Assembly (NCBI GenBank): GCA_017852395.1
Contig: JAFMLE010000009.1
Location: 27,226 to 69,870 of the forward strand
Origin: Flavobacteriaceae bacterium
GTDB lineage: Bacteria > Bacteroidota > Bacteroidia > Flavobacteriales > Flavobacteriaceae
Direction of reading: 5' to 3'
DNA length: 42,645 nt
Part shown: positions 17,285 to 25,721 of the stretch, piece after piece
How positions within the stretch are numbered: the first letter of the stretch is position 1
How the letters are laid out: each line of letters begins with the position of its first letter
The notes under the pieces: model-generated
What the model was told of the DNA's origin: nothing
Seen by the model: the letters and a program-made list of their open reading frames with translations, nothing else
Databases searched by the model: none
Position numbers and translations under genes: made by a program

Positions 17285-18286
17285 ATGGAAAATATTCAAT
17301 TTGCAAATCCCGAATACCTGTGGCTGTTACTCGTACTGCCACTAGTTCTTTTGTTGCTATTTCTGAACAAAAATAAAGGGCAGGCGGTGCTAAAGATGTC
17401 ATCACTCAAAGCTTTTGATCAGAAAACCCCGCTTTTGGTTCGCTTTCGTTTTGTCTTATGGCTGTTTCGATTGATCAGCCTTGCACTAATCATAACGGCC
17501 CTTGCTCGTCCGCAATCCGTAGATGTGTCTACCCGTACCATCACCAACAAAGGGATCGATATTGTGATGGCCATTGACGTATCGTCCAGTATGTTGGCCC
17601 AAGATCTAAAACCCAACCGTTTAGACGCACTAAAGCAAGTCGCAAGAACCTTTGTGCAAGACCGTGTCAGTGATCGTGTTGGATTGGTTATCTATGCGGG
17701 AGAAAGTTATACCAAAACACCCATCACCAGTGACAAAAGTATCGTCATCAATAGCCTGAACTCCATCCGTTTTGACGGGCTCATAGAAGATGGAACGGCA
17801 ATCGGCATGGGCTTGGCAACAGCCGTTAACCGCCTCAAAGACAGTCGTGCAAAAAGCAAAGTGATTATTTTGCTCACCGATGGTGTCAATAATTCTGGCT
17901 TTATCGACCCCAAAATTGCCGCCGAATTGGCGGTAGAATACAACATAAAAACCTATACCATTGGTTTAGGAAGTAACGGTACCGCTCGAGCACCTGTCGG
18001 TATTTTGCCCAACGGGCAGTTTCAATATGGCATGACTAAAGTCGAAATTGACGAGGTTTTGCTCAAAGAAATCGCCGCTACTACAGGAGGGCAATACTTT
18101 AGAGCAACCGACAACCGAAAACTCGAAGAAGTCTATGCCGAAATCAATAAACTAGAAAAAACAGAAATTGAAGAATTTAAATACTACAACTATCAAGAAC
18201 GCTTTCGCCCATTGATTTTATGGGCCTTGGTACTCATATTTTTGGAATGGTTATTGCGCAACACCCTTTTTAAAAGCTTTATCTAA
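17285..18286 (+). CDS. batA: BatA, VWA-domain membrane protein
   Basis: The 333-residue protein has two N-terminal membrane segments (about 11-28 and 55-75), a VWA domain (about 92-290) and a C-terminal membrane segment (about 312-328). The metal-ion-dependent adhesion site is complete, with DVSSS at 98-102 and LLTDG further on. This is the aerotolerance protein BatA of Bacteroidota, first linked to oxygen tolerance in Bacteroides fragilis. The VWA domain probably binds partner or substrate proteins. The gene starts 6 bases after the previous stop, and its TAA stop shares one base with the batB ATG. Confidence 0.95.
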   Translation: MENIQFANPEYLWLLLVLPLVLLLLFLNKNKGQAVLKMSSLKAFDQKTPLLVRFRFVLWLFRLISLALIITALARPQSVDVSTRTITNKGIDIVMAIDVSSSMLAQDLKPNRLDALKQVARTFVQDRVSDRVGLVIYAGESYTKTPITSDKSIVINSLNSIRFDGLIEDGTAIGMGLATAVNRLKDSRAKSKVIILLTDGVNNSGFIDPKIAAELAVEYNIKTYTIGLGSNGTARAPVGILPNGQFQYGMTKVEIDEVLLKEIAATTGGQYFRATDNRKLEEVYAEINKLEKTEIEEFKYYNYQERFRPLILWALVLIFLEWLLRNTLFKSFI

Positions 18287-19341
18287 TGTATCAAATAGAC
18301 GCTCCAATATATTGGTATTTTTTACTGTTTATCCCCATATTATGGCTGGGTTTTGCAGGGGTGTCTCGTTGGCAAAAAAAGGCGCAACAACAATTTGCCA
18401 ATCCACAAATGTTAGCACATTTGAGCCCCCACAGATCGCGCATCAAAGCGTACTTTAAAATTGGCTTAATCGCTCTCGGAATTATTTTTTTAACCCTCGC
18501 ATTGGTCAATCCCAAAATTGGAACCGAACTCGAAACCGTAAAACGAGAGGGCGTCGATATTGTTTTTGCTGTCGATGTTTCCAAAAGCATGTTGGCCGAA
18601 GACATCGCCCCAAATCGACTCGAAAAATCCAAAAGACTGGTCTCTGCCATTATCAATCAGCTCGGCAGTGACCGAATTGGGATCATTGCTTATGCTGCAC
18701 AAGCCATTCCACAGTTGCCCATTACCACAGATTATAGTTCTGCAAAAATGTTCTTACAAGCGCTCAATACCGATATGTTGTCCTCGCAGGGTACCGCAAT
18801 TGATGCTGCGCTTAATCTCTCCAAGACCTACTTCAATGACGACGAACAAACCAATCGAGTGGTTTTTTTGATATCCGACGGCGAAGACCACTCTGAGGCA
18901 GGTCGTGAAGCTGCAGAAGCTGCTGCAGAAGCAGGAATCAAGGTTTTTACCTTTGGTGTAGGCACCGAAACCGGGGGGCCGATTCCTATCAAAAGAAACG
19001 GAATCATCGAAACTTATAAAAAAGATCCGGAGGGAGAAGTCGTTATTACAAAACGAAGTATGGAGACCCTAACCGAAATTGCTATGGCTACAGGAGGCGC
19101 ATATATTGATGGCAATGACACTCAGATTGTCCTCGATTTTGTTAATGAAACGCTTCAGGCTATGGACAAAAAAGAATTTGATGCCAAAGAGTTTGTCAGC
19201 TACAAAGATCAATTTCAATCCTTTCTTTTTGCCGCATTACTCGTATTTTTGATTGACTTAATTGTTTTTGAAACGAAAACGAAATGGATTGCACGCCTTA
19301 ATTTGTTTAACGAGTCGTCTAAAAAAACTGAAAACCTATGA
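18286..19341 (+). CDS. batB: BatB, VWA-domain membrane protein
   Basis: The 351-residue protein has the same plan as BatA: membrane segments near 8-25 and 58-76, a VWA domain with an intact MIDAS (DVSKS at 97-101, ISDGEDHS later) and a C-terminal membrane segment near 308-324. It differs from BatA in length and in an alanine/glutamate-rich helix (GREAAEAAAEAGIKVF). BatA and BatB are presumed to form a heteromeric inner-membrane complex. The start overlaps the batA stop by one base and the stop overlaps batC by four (ATGA), so co-translation is likely. Confidence 0.95.
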   Translation: MYQIDAPIYWYFLLFIPILWLGFAGVSRWQKKAQQQFANPQMLAHLSPHRSRIKAYFKIGLIALGIIFLTLALVNPKIGTELETVKREGVDIVFAVDVSKSMLAEDIAPNRLEKSKRLVSAIINQLGSDRIGIIAYAAQAIPQLPITTDYSSAKMFLQALNTDMLSSQGTAIDAALNLSKTYFNDDEQTNRVVFLISDGEDHSEAGREAAEAAAEAGIKVFTFGVGTETGGPIPIKRNGIIETYKKDPEGEVVITKRSMETLTEIAMATGGAYIDGNDTQIVLDFVNETLQAMDKKEFDAKEFVSYKDQFQSFLFAALLVFLIDLIVFETKTKWIARLNLFNESSKKTENL

Positions 19342-20180
19342 AAAAGTCCCTTTTCTTAATTTTGCTGTTGGCCACACCCACAATTTGGGCGCAAACCCCA
19401 AAAGCTTTGGTCGACAACCACATTGCCTCTGGGAATGAAAAAACCCAAAACGAGCAATTGACCGCCGCAGAAAAAGACTACCGCCAAGCATTAGCCCTCA
19501 ACCCAAAGCGTACCGAAGCCCTATACAATCTAGGCAACAACCACTATCAGGGCAATCACTTTGAAGAAGCGGCGCAACAATATTTTTTGACCCAAAAAAA
19601 CACTTCCTCGAAAAATGAAAAACACCAAGCGTTTCACAATATGGGCAACGTCCATATGCAACAAAAAGATTATGCAAAAGCCGTAGAGGCCTATAAAAAT
19701 GCCTTACGCAATAAGCCCGCTGACGAAGAAACCCGTTACAACTATGCGCTGGCCAAAGAGTTGCTCGAAAAAGAAAAACAAGAACAACAACAAGACCCAC
19801 AAAACCAAAATCAAGACCAAGATCAAAATCAAGATCAAGATCAAGAACAGGATCAAGACGATAATAAAGAGCAGCAAAATAAAGGCGATCAATCCAAAGA
19901 CGACAGCGACAAAAAGGAAGAAGGCGATCAAGAAGATGATAAGAGTGATCAAGGAAATCCTGAAGAAAAAGAAGGTGAGGAACCCAAATCTCCTAAAAAC
20001 GATCAACAGCAACCTCCAAAAGAAAATAAACAACCCCCAAAGCCCCAAAAAGGACAACTCTCTCCTGAGCAAATCAAAAGTCTGCTCGAGGCCATGAACA
20101 ACCAAGAGAAAAAAGTTCAAGACAAAGTTAATGCCGAAAAAGTAAAAGGCGTGCCCGTCAAAGGCAAAAAAGATTGGTAA
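19338..20180 (+). CDS. batC: BatC, TPR protein with a low-complexity acidic/glutamine tail
   Basis: The 280-residue product has a signal peptide (1-19, ending IWAQ) and TPR repeats from about 35 to 145 (YRQALALNPKRTEALYNLGN, AYKNALRNKPADEETRYNYA). From about 150 to 240 it is a disordered stretch of Gln, Asp, Asn, Glu and Lys. A conserved-looking C-terminal block follows (LLEAMNNQEKKVQDKVN). It should be periplasmic and bridge BatA/BatB to other proteins through the TPRs. The repetitive middle is encoded by near-tandem hexamers and may vary in length between strains. The start overlaps batB by four bases; batD follows after 3 bases. Confidence 0.93.
   Translation: MKKSLFLILLLATPTIWAQTPKALVDNHIASGNEKTQNEQLTAAEKDYRQALALNPKRTEALYNLGNNHYQGNHFEEAAQQYFLTQKNTSSKNEKHQAFHNMGNVHMQQKDYAKAVEAYKNALRNKPADEETRYNYALAKELLEKEKQEQQQDPQNQNQDQDQNQDQDQEQDQDDNKEQQNKGDQSKDDSDKKEEGDQEDDKSDQGNPEEKEGEEPKSPKNDQQQPPKENKQPPKPQKGQLSPEQIKSLLEAMNNQEKKVQDKVNAEKVKGVPVKGKKDW
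19799..19860 (+). repeat. Near-tandem hexamer array inside batC
   Basis: The coding strand has about ten consecutive copies of a degenerate six-base unit, CAAGAT or CAAAAT/CAAGAC/CAGGAT. They encode alternating Gln-Asp and Gln-Asn pairs. The unit is a multiple of three, so gain or loss of copies would lengthen or shorten the BatC linker without shifting the frame. Confidence 0.75.
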
Positions 20181-20183
20181 TCA

Positions 20184-21956
20184 ATGATGCGGATTAAAAA
20201 GCTGCTTTTTCTAACATTTCTAAGTATGGGCCTTGGCCTATCAGCACTTGCACAGGTTAGTTTTGAAGCCCGTGTAAGCAAAAAAAAACTCGGCCTCAAT
20301 GAACGGCTTCGGGTTGATTTTGTAATGAATGAAAATGGGGACAATTTTAGCCCCCCCAGTTTTGCAGATTTTAGAGTTGTTGGAGGGCCACAACAATCTA
20401 CACAAAACTCTTACATCAACGGCAAACGCTCGTTTTCAAAAGCATTTACCTATTTTTTAACCCCCAAAAGCAAAGGATCCGCTACCATTGGTGCAGCACA
20501 AGTGACTATTGGAGGAGAACCCTACACCACAAACCCAATAACGATAGAAGTAACCGACGCTGTCGATCGTCCAAGGGGCGACAACGATGTCGAATATCTT
20601 GCTGATGAGAACCTTTTGCTAATCGCAGAAATTTCTAATAGCAAACCCTACCTCAACGAGGGATTTTCTGTCGTCTACAAACTCTTGTTTAGAAACCCCA
20701 TAAAAGTATCCGACGCACGAGAAATTGAAAGCCCCGAGTTTGGAGATTTTTGGAGTCATACGATCAAAATTCCACAATTTAAAATTGAAAGAGGCACCTA
20801 TAAAGGCGAAGAATACAATGTCGTTGTTTGGCGTAAAAACGTTCTTTACCCTCAAAAATCGGGCAAGCTCACCCTAGAGCCTTTGGCCCTCAATGTTGTG
20901 GTACAAATTCCGACCAATAGACGCGACTTTTTTGGAAACATTCTTTATCAACAAGTCAACCGTACTGTAACTGCTGGCAAACGAACCATTACCACAAAAG
21001 CGCTACCAGAAGATGGAAAACCCGAGGACTTCAGTGGTGCCGTAGGAACATTTGACTTTGACGTACTTCTTAATAAAGATTTGCTAAAAGCCTCAGAATC
21101 CTTTCAGGCCACAATAAAAGTCCGTGGAACAGGCAATTTGAAGCTTTTCGAGCTTCCCAAAATCAACACCCCCAGTAGTCTCGAAGTCTATGAGCCTGAG
21201 TATAACGAAAACGTAAAAGTGTCCCTCAAAGGGATGGAAGGAAGTGTCGAAAACACCTACACGATAGTCCCCCAATATCAGGGCAAGTTTCCTATTCCGG
21301 CCCTCAATTTTAGTTATTTTGACCCTCAAAAAGAAACCTACAAAACGCTGCGCTCACAAGAACAACTTGTCAATGTGTTTGAAGGGCCTACGGCTTCAAG
21401 CGGAAGATCAGAACCCGCAACAAAAAACCCCATAGCAGGTCCCGAAGAAAACAGTTTTAAATTTATAAAACTGGAAGGCCAATTTGAGGCGATACAAAAA
21501 CCCCTGTTTTTTAAAAGCCGTCTCTTTTATCTGTTGAGCTTGGCACCCTTTTTACTTTTGGCTTTTCTAATACTAATCAGAAGGTCGTTATTGAATCGGG
21601 CCCAAGATTGGGAAGGCAACAGACAGCGAAAAGCCCAACGATTGGTCCGCAAGTATTTGGCAGAAGCCAAAAAGAATCAAAACGACAAAAATACTTTCTA
21701 CGAATCCCTTGAGCGGGCCTTACACAACTATCTAAAAGCTAAGGTCAAACTAGAAACCACCGACTACAGTAAAAACAAAATCCGGGCATTATTGCAAGAA
21801 AAAAACGTTCCCAATGATGATGCACAGGCATTTGTCAAAATACTCGAAAATTGTGATTTGGCACGTTTCACACCCGTAGATCAAGTAGAAATCAAAAAAG
21901 ATTTTGCCCAAGCCGAAAACTTGCTTAGCGCCATCGAAAAATCCATCCGACCATGA
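20184..21956 (+). CDS. batD: BatD, oxygen-tolerance family protein
   Basis: The 590-residue protein has a signal peptide (about 1-23, ending ALAQ) and a long periplasmic part of beta-sandwich domains (VSFEARVSKKKLGLNERLRV opens the first). A membrane segment lies near 445-466 (LFYLLSLAPFLLLAFLILI), with a cytoplasmic helical domain to the end. This is the BatD arrangement. A start at 20184 or one codon later at 20187 is equally possible. The helical domain resembles that of the 15659-17278 product. BatD is expected in the inner membrane with its bulk in the periplasm, as part of the BatA-BatE assembly. It begins 3 bases after batC and overlaps batE by 4. Confidence 0.94.
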   Translation: MMRIKKLLFLTFLSMGLGLSALAQVSFEARVSKKKLGLNERLRVDFVMNENGDNFSPPSFADFRVVGGPQQSTQNSYINGKRSFSKAFTYFLTPKSKGSATIGAAQVTIGGEPYTTNPITIEVTDAVDRPRGDNDVEYLADENLLLIAEISNSKPYLNEGFSVVYKLLFRNPIKVSDAREIESPEFGDFWSHTIKIPQFKIERGTYKGEEYNVVVWRKNVLYPQKSGKLTLEPLALNVVVQIPTNRRDFFGNILYQQVNRTVTAGKRTITTKALPEDGKPEDFSGAVGTFDFDVLLNKDLLKASESFQATIKVRGTGNLKLFELPKINTPSSLEVYEPEYNENVKVSLKGMEGSVENTYTIVPQYQGKFPIPALNFSYFDPQKETYKTLRSQEQLVNVFEGPTASSGRSEPATKNPIAGPEENSFKFIKLEGQFEAIQKPLFFKSRLFYLLSLAPFLLLAFLILIRRSLLNRAQDWEGNRQRKAQRLVRKYLAEAKKNQNDKNTFYESLERALHNYLKAKVKLETTDYSKNKIRALLQEKNVPNDDAQAFVKILENCDLARFTPVDQVEIKKDFAQAENLLSAIEKSIRP

Positions 21957-22708
21957 AAGCATTTTTAGTACTTCTTCTTTTTATCGTCGGCGTTAGTCCA
22001 ACTCAAGATGCCAACATAACGACGCTATTTGAACAAGGCAATCAGGCCTACAACAACGCAGATTATCTCGAGGCCATATCAGCCTATAAAAGCATTTTAG
22101 AACAAGGGCAACACAGCAGCGCACTGTATTTTAATTTGGCCAATTGTTATTATAAAAACAATCAGGTAGCAGAGAGTATCTATTATTACGAAAAAGCGTT
22201 ATTGCTCAACCCCGAAGACCAAGAAATTCAACACAATGCCGCTTTTGCCAAAAACATGACATTAGACAGCATAGAAGAGCTCCCAAAAACGGCTTTAAGT
22301 CAGTTAAAATTTAGAATTATGAAATGGCTGACCATCGATCATTGGGGGGGCGTATTTCTAGTCTTCACCTGGCTTGGAGTTGGCTTTTTTAGTTGGTACT
22401 TGTGGAGTACACGTCCGTTTACAAAACGGCTGACATTGCTTATGAGCATTCTGATCATGGGGCTCTCAAGCAGCCTATTTATACTAACTAACGAACGGCT
22501 AAATGTGCAACAACAAACAAAGTTTGGTATAATATTTAACACCCAAGTCGAAATCCTCAATGCCCCAAATGAACGTGGAGAAATGCAATTTTTGCTCCAT
22601 GAAGGGACCAAAGTCGAAGTCTTAGACGAACTACAAGATTGGCAAAAAATTAGAATCGCTAATGGTGCAGAAGGTTGGGTAAAAGGTGCTAAAATTCGGC
22701 TTCTATAA
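21953..22708 (+). CDS. batE: BatE, TPR and SH3-like protein
   Basis: The 251-residue product has an N-terminal signal segment (about 1-17) and TPR repeats at about 20-97 (EQGNQAYNNADYLEAISAYK, ALYFNLANCYYKNNQVAESI). Two membrane segments lie near 130-150 and 160-180, and a bacterial SH3-like domain covers 188-251 (VEILNAPNERGEMQFLLHEG, GAEGWVKGAKI). This is the usual last gene of the bat operon. The TPRs and SH3 domain are predicted to face the periplasm and could mediate contact with other envelope components. The gene ends one base before the convergent cvpA stop. Confidence 0.93.
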   Translation: MKAFLVLLLFIVGVSPTQDANITTLFEQGNQAYNNADYLEAISAYKSILEQGQHSSALYFNLANCYYKNNQVAESIYYYEKALLLNPEDQEIQHNAAFAKNMTLDSIEELPKTALSQLKFRIMKWLTIDHWGGVFLVFTWLGVGFFSWYLWSTRPFTKRLTLLMSILIMGLSSSLFILTNERLNVQQQTKFGIIFNTQVEILNAPNERGEMQFLLHEGTKVEVLDELQDWQKIRIANGAEGWVKGAKIRLL

Positions 22709-22709
22709 C

Positions 22710-23216
22710 TCAGAGGATTTCAGTAGGAAAAGCCTCTTGATGACCCAGCCATTCAAAAAGAAAATCTCCGAGTTGTATCAAAAACGGATAAAACACGGAC
22801 TGTGCAACAACCTCAGGAGCAATAACCGTCACAAGCCCATTGATCTGTTCAAAAAGCATCAATACAATACTGAGAATAACACACCACTTTGTTAGGCCAA
22901 ATAGCCCGCCTAGAATTCGATTAAGCAGCCCCAAAGCAACAATCTTAAGCACTTTGGTCAATGCTTGAGCCAAAAGCGAAATGGCATAAGCAATGGCTAT
23001 AAAAAGAACCACATAAGAAATAATCTTGATGTACTCTGGAGCAATGTCCATGATTTGTGACAGATAGGGCACTAGCAGGGGTTCGAGAGAAAGGGCCCCC
23101 CAAAAACCCAGTATAAGTGCCAAGAGCGCTGCAATTTCAAGAATCAATCCTTTTGAAAAGCCTCTTATAAGTCCATACAAAAGAAAAAGACCCAAAACAA
23201 GATCCAATGCGTTCAT
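22710..23216 (-). CDS. CvpA-family inner-membrane protein
   Basis: The 168-residue protein has four hydrophobic segments (about 2-20, 24-45, 64-88 and 100-122) and the opening NALDLVLGLFLLYGLIRGFSKG, typical of the CvpA/colicin V production family. E. coli CvpA is needed for colicin V secretion and for bile salt resistance; the biochemical role is unclear. The stop is one base from the convergent batE stop. It is divergent from the 23272 gene across 55 bases, where the minus strand has a -7-like TACCTTTA. Confidence 0.9.
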   Translation of the reverse strand: MNALDLVLGLFLLYGLIRGFSKGLILEIAALLALILGFWGALSLEPLLVPYLSQIMDIAPEYIKIISYVVLFIAIAYAISLLAQALTKVLKIVALGLLNRILGGLFGLTKWCVILSIVLMLFEQINGLVTVIAPEVVAQSVFYPFLIQLGDFLFEWLGHQEAFPTEIL

Positions 23217-23258
23217 AGTATCAATTTAAATTAAAGGTAGGCAATCTTATAAAACCAG

Positions 23259-23266
23259 TATCTTTG
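23259..23266 (+). promoter_or_regulatory. Candidate -7 element before the conserved gene at 23272
   Basis: TATCTTTG matches the Bacteroidota -7 consensus TAnnTTTG exactly, but ends only 5 bases before the ATG. No TTG occurs 17-23 bases upstream, so the -33 half is missing. If used, the transcript would be nearly leaderless. Confidence 0.3.
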
Positions 23267-23271
23267 ATGCG

Positions 23272-23640
23272 ATGGAAAAAACAACGTCTCGAGACCAGTT
23301 GCTCAAAACACGCTGGGAAACACTATTGATAAGGTTATCCGAACAGTTTTCTGAAGGTGCACCTATAGATGTAGAAGGAGTGCTTTATCTTGTTGGTTTA
23401 CAAGAACTTGGACAATTTCATCGCCGTTTTAAAAAAGACGACAATGTCAACCTGATACATATCGGAATTTGTACCGTTTTAGAGCCTTATGGATATTATC
23501 GTTTCGACTATTTTGACGACGATGGTTGGCCGCATTTTGAGTTAACGGCGCCACTTCCCAACCTTAAGGCGGGAGAACAAAATCTACTCATCAAAGAAGC
23601 TTTGGTAGATTACTTTTTAAAAAAAGAATTTATTTCCTAA
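23272..23640 (+). CDS. Conserved small acidic protein of unknown function, upstream of pheS
   Basis: The 122-residue soluble protein has no signal peptide or membrane segment. Recognisable blocks are IDVEGVLYLVGLQELGQ, RFKKDDNVNLIHIGICTVL and YGYYRFDYFDDDGWPHFE. I know this pattern as a widespread unnamed protein in Flavobacteriia but cannot assign a function. It lies 19 bases before pheS and is probably cotranscribed with it. The composition, with many aromatic and acidic residues around an HIGICTVL strand, suggests a compact alpha/beta fold. No catalytic motif can be identified. Confidence 0.85.
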   Translation: MEKTTSRDQLLKTRWETLLIRLSEQFSEGAPIDVEGVLYLVGLQELGQFHRRFKKDDNVNLIHIGICTVLEPYGYYRFDYFDDDGWPHFELTAPLPNLKAGEQNLLIKEALVDYFLKKEFIS

Positions 23641-23659
23641 GAGGTCGTATTTTTGAAAC

Positions 23660-24676
23660 ATGATAGATCAGGTAAAACAACATCTAGAAGCCGTAGCAGC
23701 ATTTGACAGTAGCGATCCAAAAGAAATCGAAGCATTTCGGATACAATATGCAGGAAAAAAAGGGGTTCTCAACGCCCTGTTTGCAGCTTTTAGAGATATT
23801 GCCCCGCAAGACAAAAAAGAGTTTGGGCAAGTCCTTAATCAATTAAAGACCGCTGTGTCGGAAAAGGTAAAAGAATTGACCGCAGATCATGGAGCAACAT
23901 CGGACCAAAAAATAATACAAGATCCTTTTAGAAGTGGTTATCCCATATCTTCTGGGGCAAGGCACCCCCTTGAGACGGTAAAAAATAGAATTATTTCGAT
24001 TTTTGCACAAGCAGGATTTTCACTTTCCGAAGGGCCAGAAATTGAAGACGACTGGCACAACTTTACGGCGCTCAATCTTCCAGAGCACCATCCGGCAAGA
24101 GACATGCAGGATACCTTTTTTATACAAACCAATCCTGATATCCTTTTACGCACCCATACATCTTCTGTGCAGGTACGCTATATGGAAAACAACCAGCCTC
24201 CTATTCGCACCATCTCTCCTGGTCGTGTTTTTAGAAACGAAGCCATTTCGGCGCGTGCCCACTGCTTGTTTCATCAGGTTGAAGGGCTGTACATTGACCA
24301 AAATGTTTCTTTTGCTGACCTCAAACAAATATTACTCTATTTTACCAAAGCGCTTTTTGGAAAATCAAAAATCAGGCTGCGGCCGTCCTATTTCCCCTTT
24401 ACAGAACCCAGTGCTGAGGTAGATATTTATTGGGGCTTGGAAACAGAAACAGACTATAGAATCACCAAAGGAACAGGCTGGCTCGAAATTATGGGCTGTG
24501 GAATGGTCGATCCCAATGTGCTTTCTAATTGCGGTATTGATCCCGAAAAATATTCTGGCTACGCCTTTGGCATGGGAATCGAAAGAATCGCAATGTTGCT
24601 CTATCAAATCGGAGACATTCGGTTGTTCTACGAAAACGATATGCGTTTTTTAGAGCAGTTTAGAGCAACCCTCTAA
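23660..24676 (+). CDS. pheS: Phenylalanyl-tRNA synthetase alpha subunit
   Basis: The 338-residue protein is the catalytic alpha subunit of the heterotetrameric enzyme that charges tRNA-Phe. The N-terminal coiled-coil region (1-90) is followed by the class II core: motif 1 around HPLETVKNRI, motif 2 as FRNEAISARAHCLFHQVEG and motif 3 as GFGMGIER-type GYAFGMGIERIAML near the end. The length is standard. pheT is not adjacent, which is normal in this phylum. The last four bases (CTAA) are shared with the convergent gpsA stop. Confidence 0.97.
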   Translation: MIDQVKQHLEAVAAFDSSDPKEIEAFRIQYAGKKGVLNALFAAFRDIAPQDKKEFGQVLNQLKTAVSEKVKELTADHGATSDQKIIQDPFRSGYPISSGARHPLETVKNRIISIFAQAGFSLSEGPEIEDDWHNFTALNLPEHHPARDMQDTFFIQTNPDILLRTHTSSVQVRYMENNQPPIRTISPGRVFRNEAISARAHCLFHQVEGLYIDQNVSFADLKQILLYFTKALFGKSKIRLRPSYFPFTEPSAEVDIYWGLETETDYRITKGTGWLEIMGCGMVDPNVLSNCGIDPEKYSGYAFGMGIERIAMLLYQIGDIRLFYENDMRFLEQFRATL

Positions 24677-25710
24677 TTGAGTTTATTGGTCAGTTTGCTA
24701 AACACTCTTGAAGCGGACTTCCCCTCATAAAGAATGCTGTACATTGCGTTGATTATCGGGGTGCGTGTATTATATTTTTTGTTGATGATTACGGCTGACT
24801 TTGTGGCATAATATCCTTCGGCAACCATGTTCATTTCTAAAAGTGCAGCTTGTACCGTATAGCCTTTTCCCACCATAGCCCCTAAAGTTCGGTTTCTACT
24901 AAAAGTAGAATAGCCCGTAACCAGGAGGTCCCCCAAATAGGCCGAATTGTTGATGTTGCGTTTCATTTTATAAACATCTTTGATGAACCGTTTCATCTCA
25001 CGAATTGCATTGCTCATAAGCACACTTTGAAAATTGTCTCCATACCCGAGGCCGTGCGCCATTCCTGCTGCAATAGCATAAATGTTCTTGAGCATCGCAG
25101 CGTATTCTGTTCCAATGATATCATTGGAGATTTTGGTTCGGATATAGGTAGATTTTAACAAGGCTGCCATTGTAAGGGCAATGGTTCTGTCCATACAAGC
25201 TATGGTCAAATATGAAAGCCGCTCAAGGGCTACTTCTTCGGCGTGACATGGTCCCGTGATTACCCCGATTTGATCCATCGGAATTTTGTGGTGTTCATGA
25301 AGGTGTGCACCAACAATCAGCATGGATTCGGGGATAACTCCTTTGACGGCAGAAAAAATAATTTTTTTGCTCAAGTCGCAATTGATGCGGTCCAGCTCTT
25401 CTTTCAAGAAGGCTGATGGAATGGCCAAAATAATGATGTCTGCTGCTGCAACTACGGCATTGATGTCCGCGCTTAGGTGCATCCGCTTGGTGCGCAAACT
25501 TGCTGCGCTTAAATATCGCGGGTTGTGATGGTGTCTTTGGATATAATCACAATCGGCTTGCTTTCGAATATACCAATGCAGTGTCCTCTTGTTTTCACTG
25601 ATAATTTTTGCCAAGGCAGTCCCCCAACTGCCGCCTCCCAAAACCGCAATTTTGAGGGTTTGTTTCAATAAATAATGTTTGAGTCCTGGAGCGTCTTTTT
25701 TTAGCACCAT
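24673..25710 (-). CDS. gpsA: Glycerol-3-phosphate dehydrogenase [NAD(P)+]
   Basis: The 345-residue enzyme reduces dihydroxyacetone phosphate to sn-glycerol 3-phosphate, the backbone of membrane phospholipids. The Rossmann motif GGGSWGTA is at 25-32, Lys123 sits in AVKGVIPE, the catalytic Lys208 in TEYAAMLKNIYAIAAG and Asp261 in YLGDLLVTGYS. The first 17 or so residues precede the usual family start. The only upstream ATG is at 25710, so either the extension is real or a rarer start codon is used. The gene lies 11 bases after the small membrane protein gene and probably shares its transcript. The stop overlaps pheS by four bases. Confidence 0.95.
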   Translation of the reverse strand: MVLKKDAPGLKHYLLKQTLKIAVLGGGSWGTALAKIISENKRTLHWYIRKQADCDYIQRHHHNPRYLSAASLRTKRMHLSADINAVVAAADIIILAIPSAFLKEELDRINCDLSKKIIFSAVKGVIPESMLIVGAHLHEHHKIPMDQIGVITGPCHAEEVALERLSYLTIACMDRTIALTMAALLKSTYIRTKISNDIIGTEYAAMLKNIYAIAAGMAHGLGYGDNFQSVLMSNAIREMKRFIKDVYKMKRNINNSAYLGDLLVTGYSTFSRNRTLGAMVGKGYTVQAALLEMNMVAEGYYATKSAVIINKKYNTRTPIINAMYSILYEGKSASRVFSKLTNKLN

Positions 25711-25721
25711 AAACTATACCA

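Noticed and set aside
18907-18935. Repeat-like GAAGCTGCAG units in batB
   Set aside because: They simply encode an Ala/Glu helix within the VWA domain and are too short to suggest instability.
19704-20120. A long hydrophobic open frame antisense to batC
   Set aside because: It mirrors the Gln/Asp/Lys-rich repeat of batC read backwards, giving Leu/Ile/Phe runs. Low-complexity DNA leaves several frames open by chance.
22709-22735. Possible hairpin (AGAGG / CCTCT) near the batE-cvpA junction as a bidirectional terminator
   Set aside because: The stem is only five to six pairs with a long loop and no T-run on either side.
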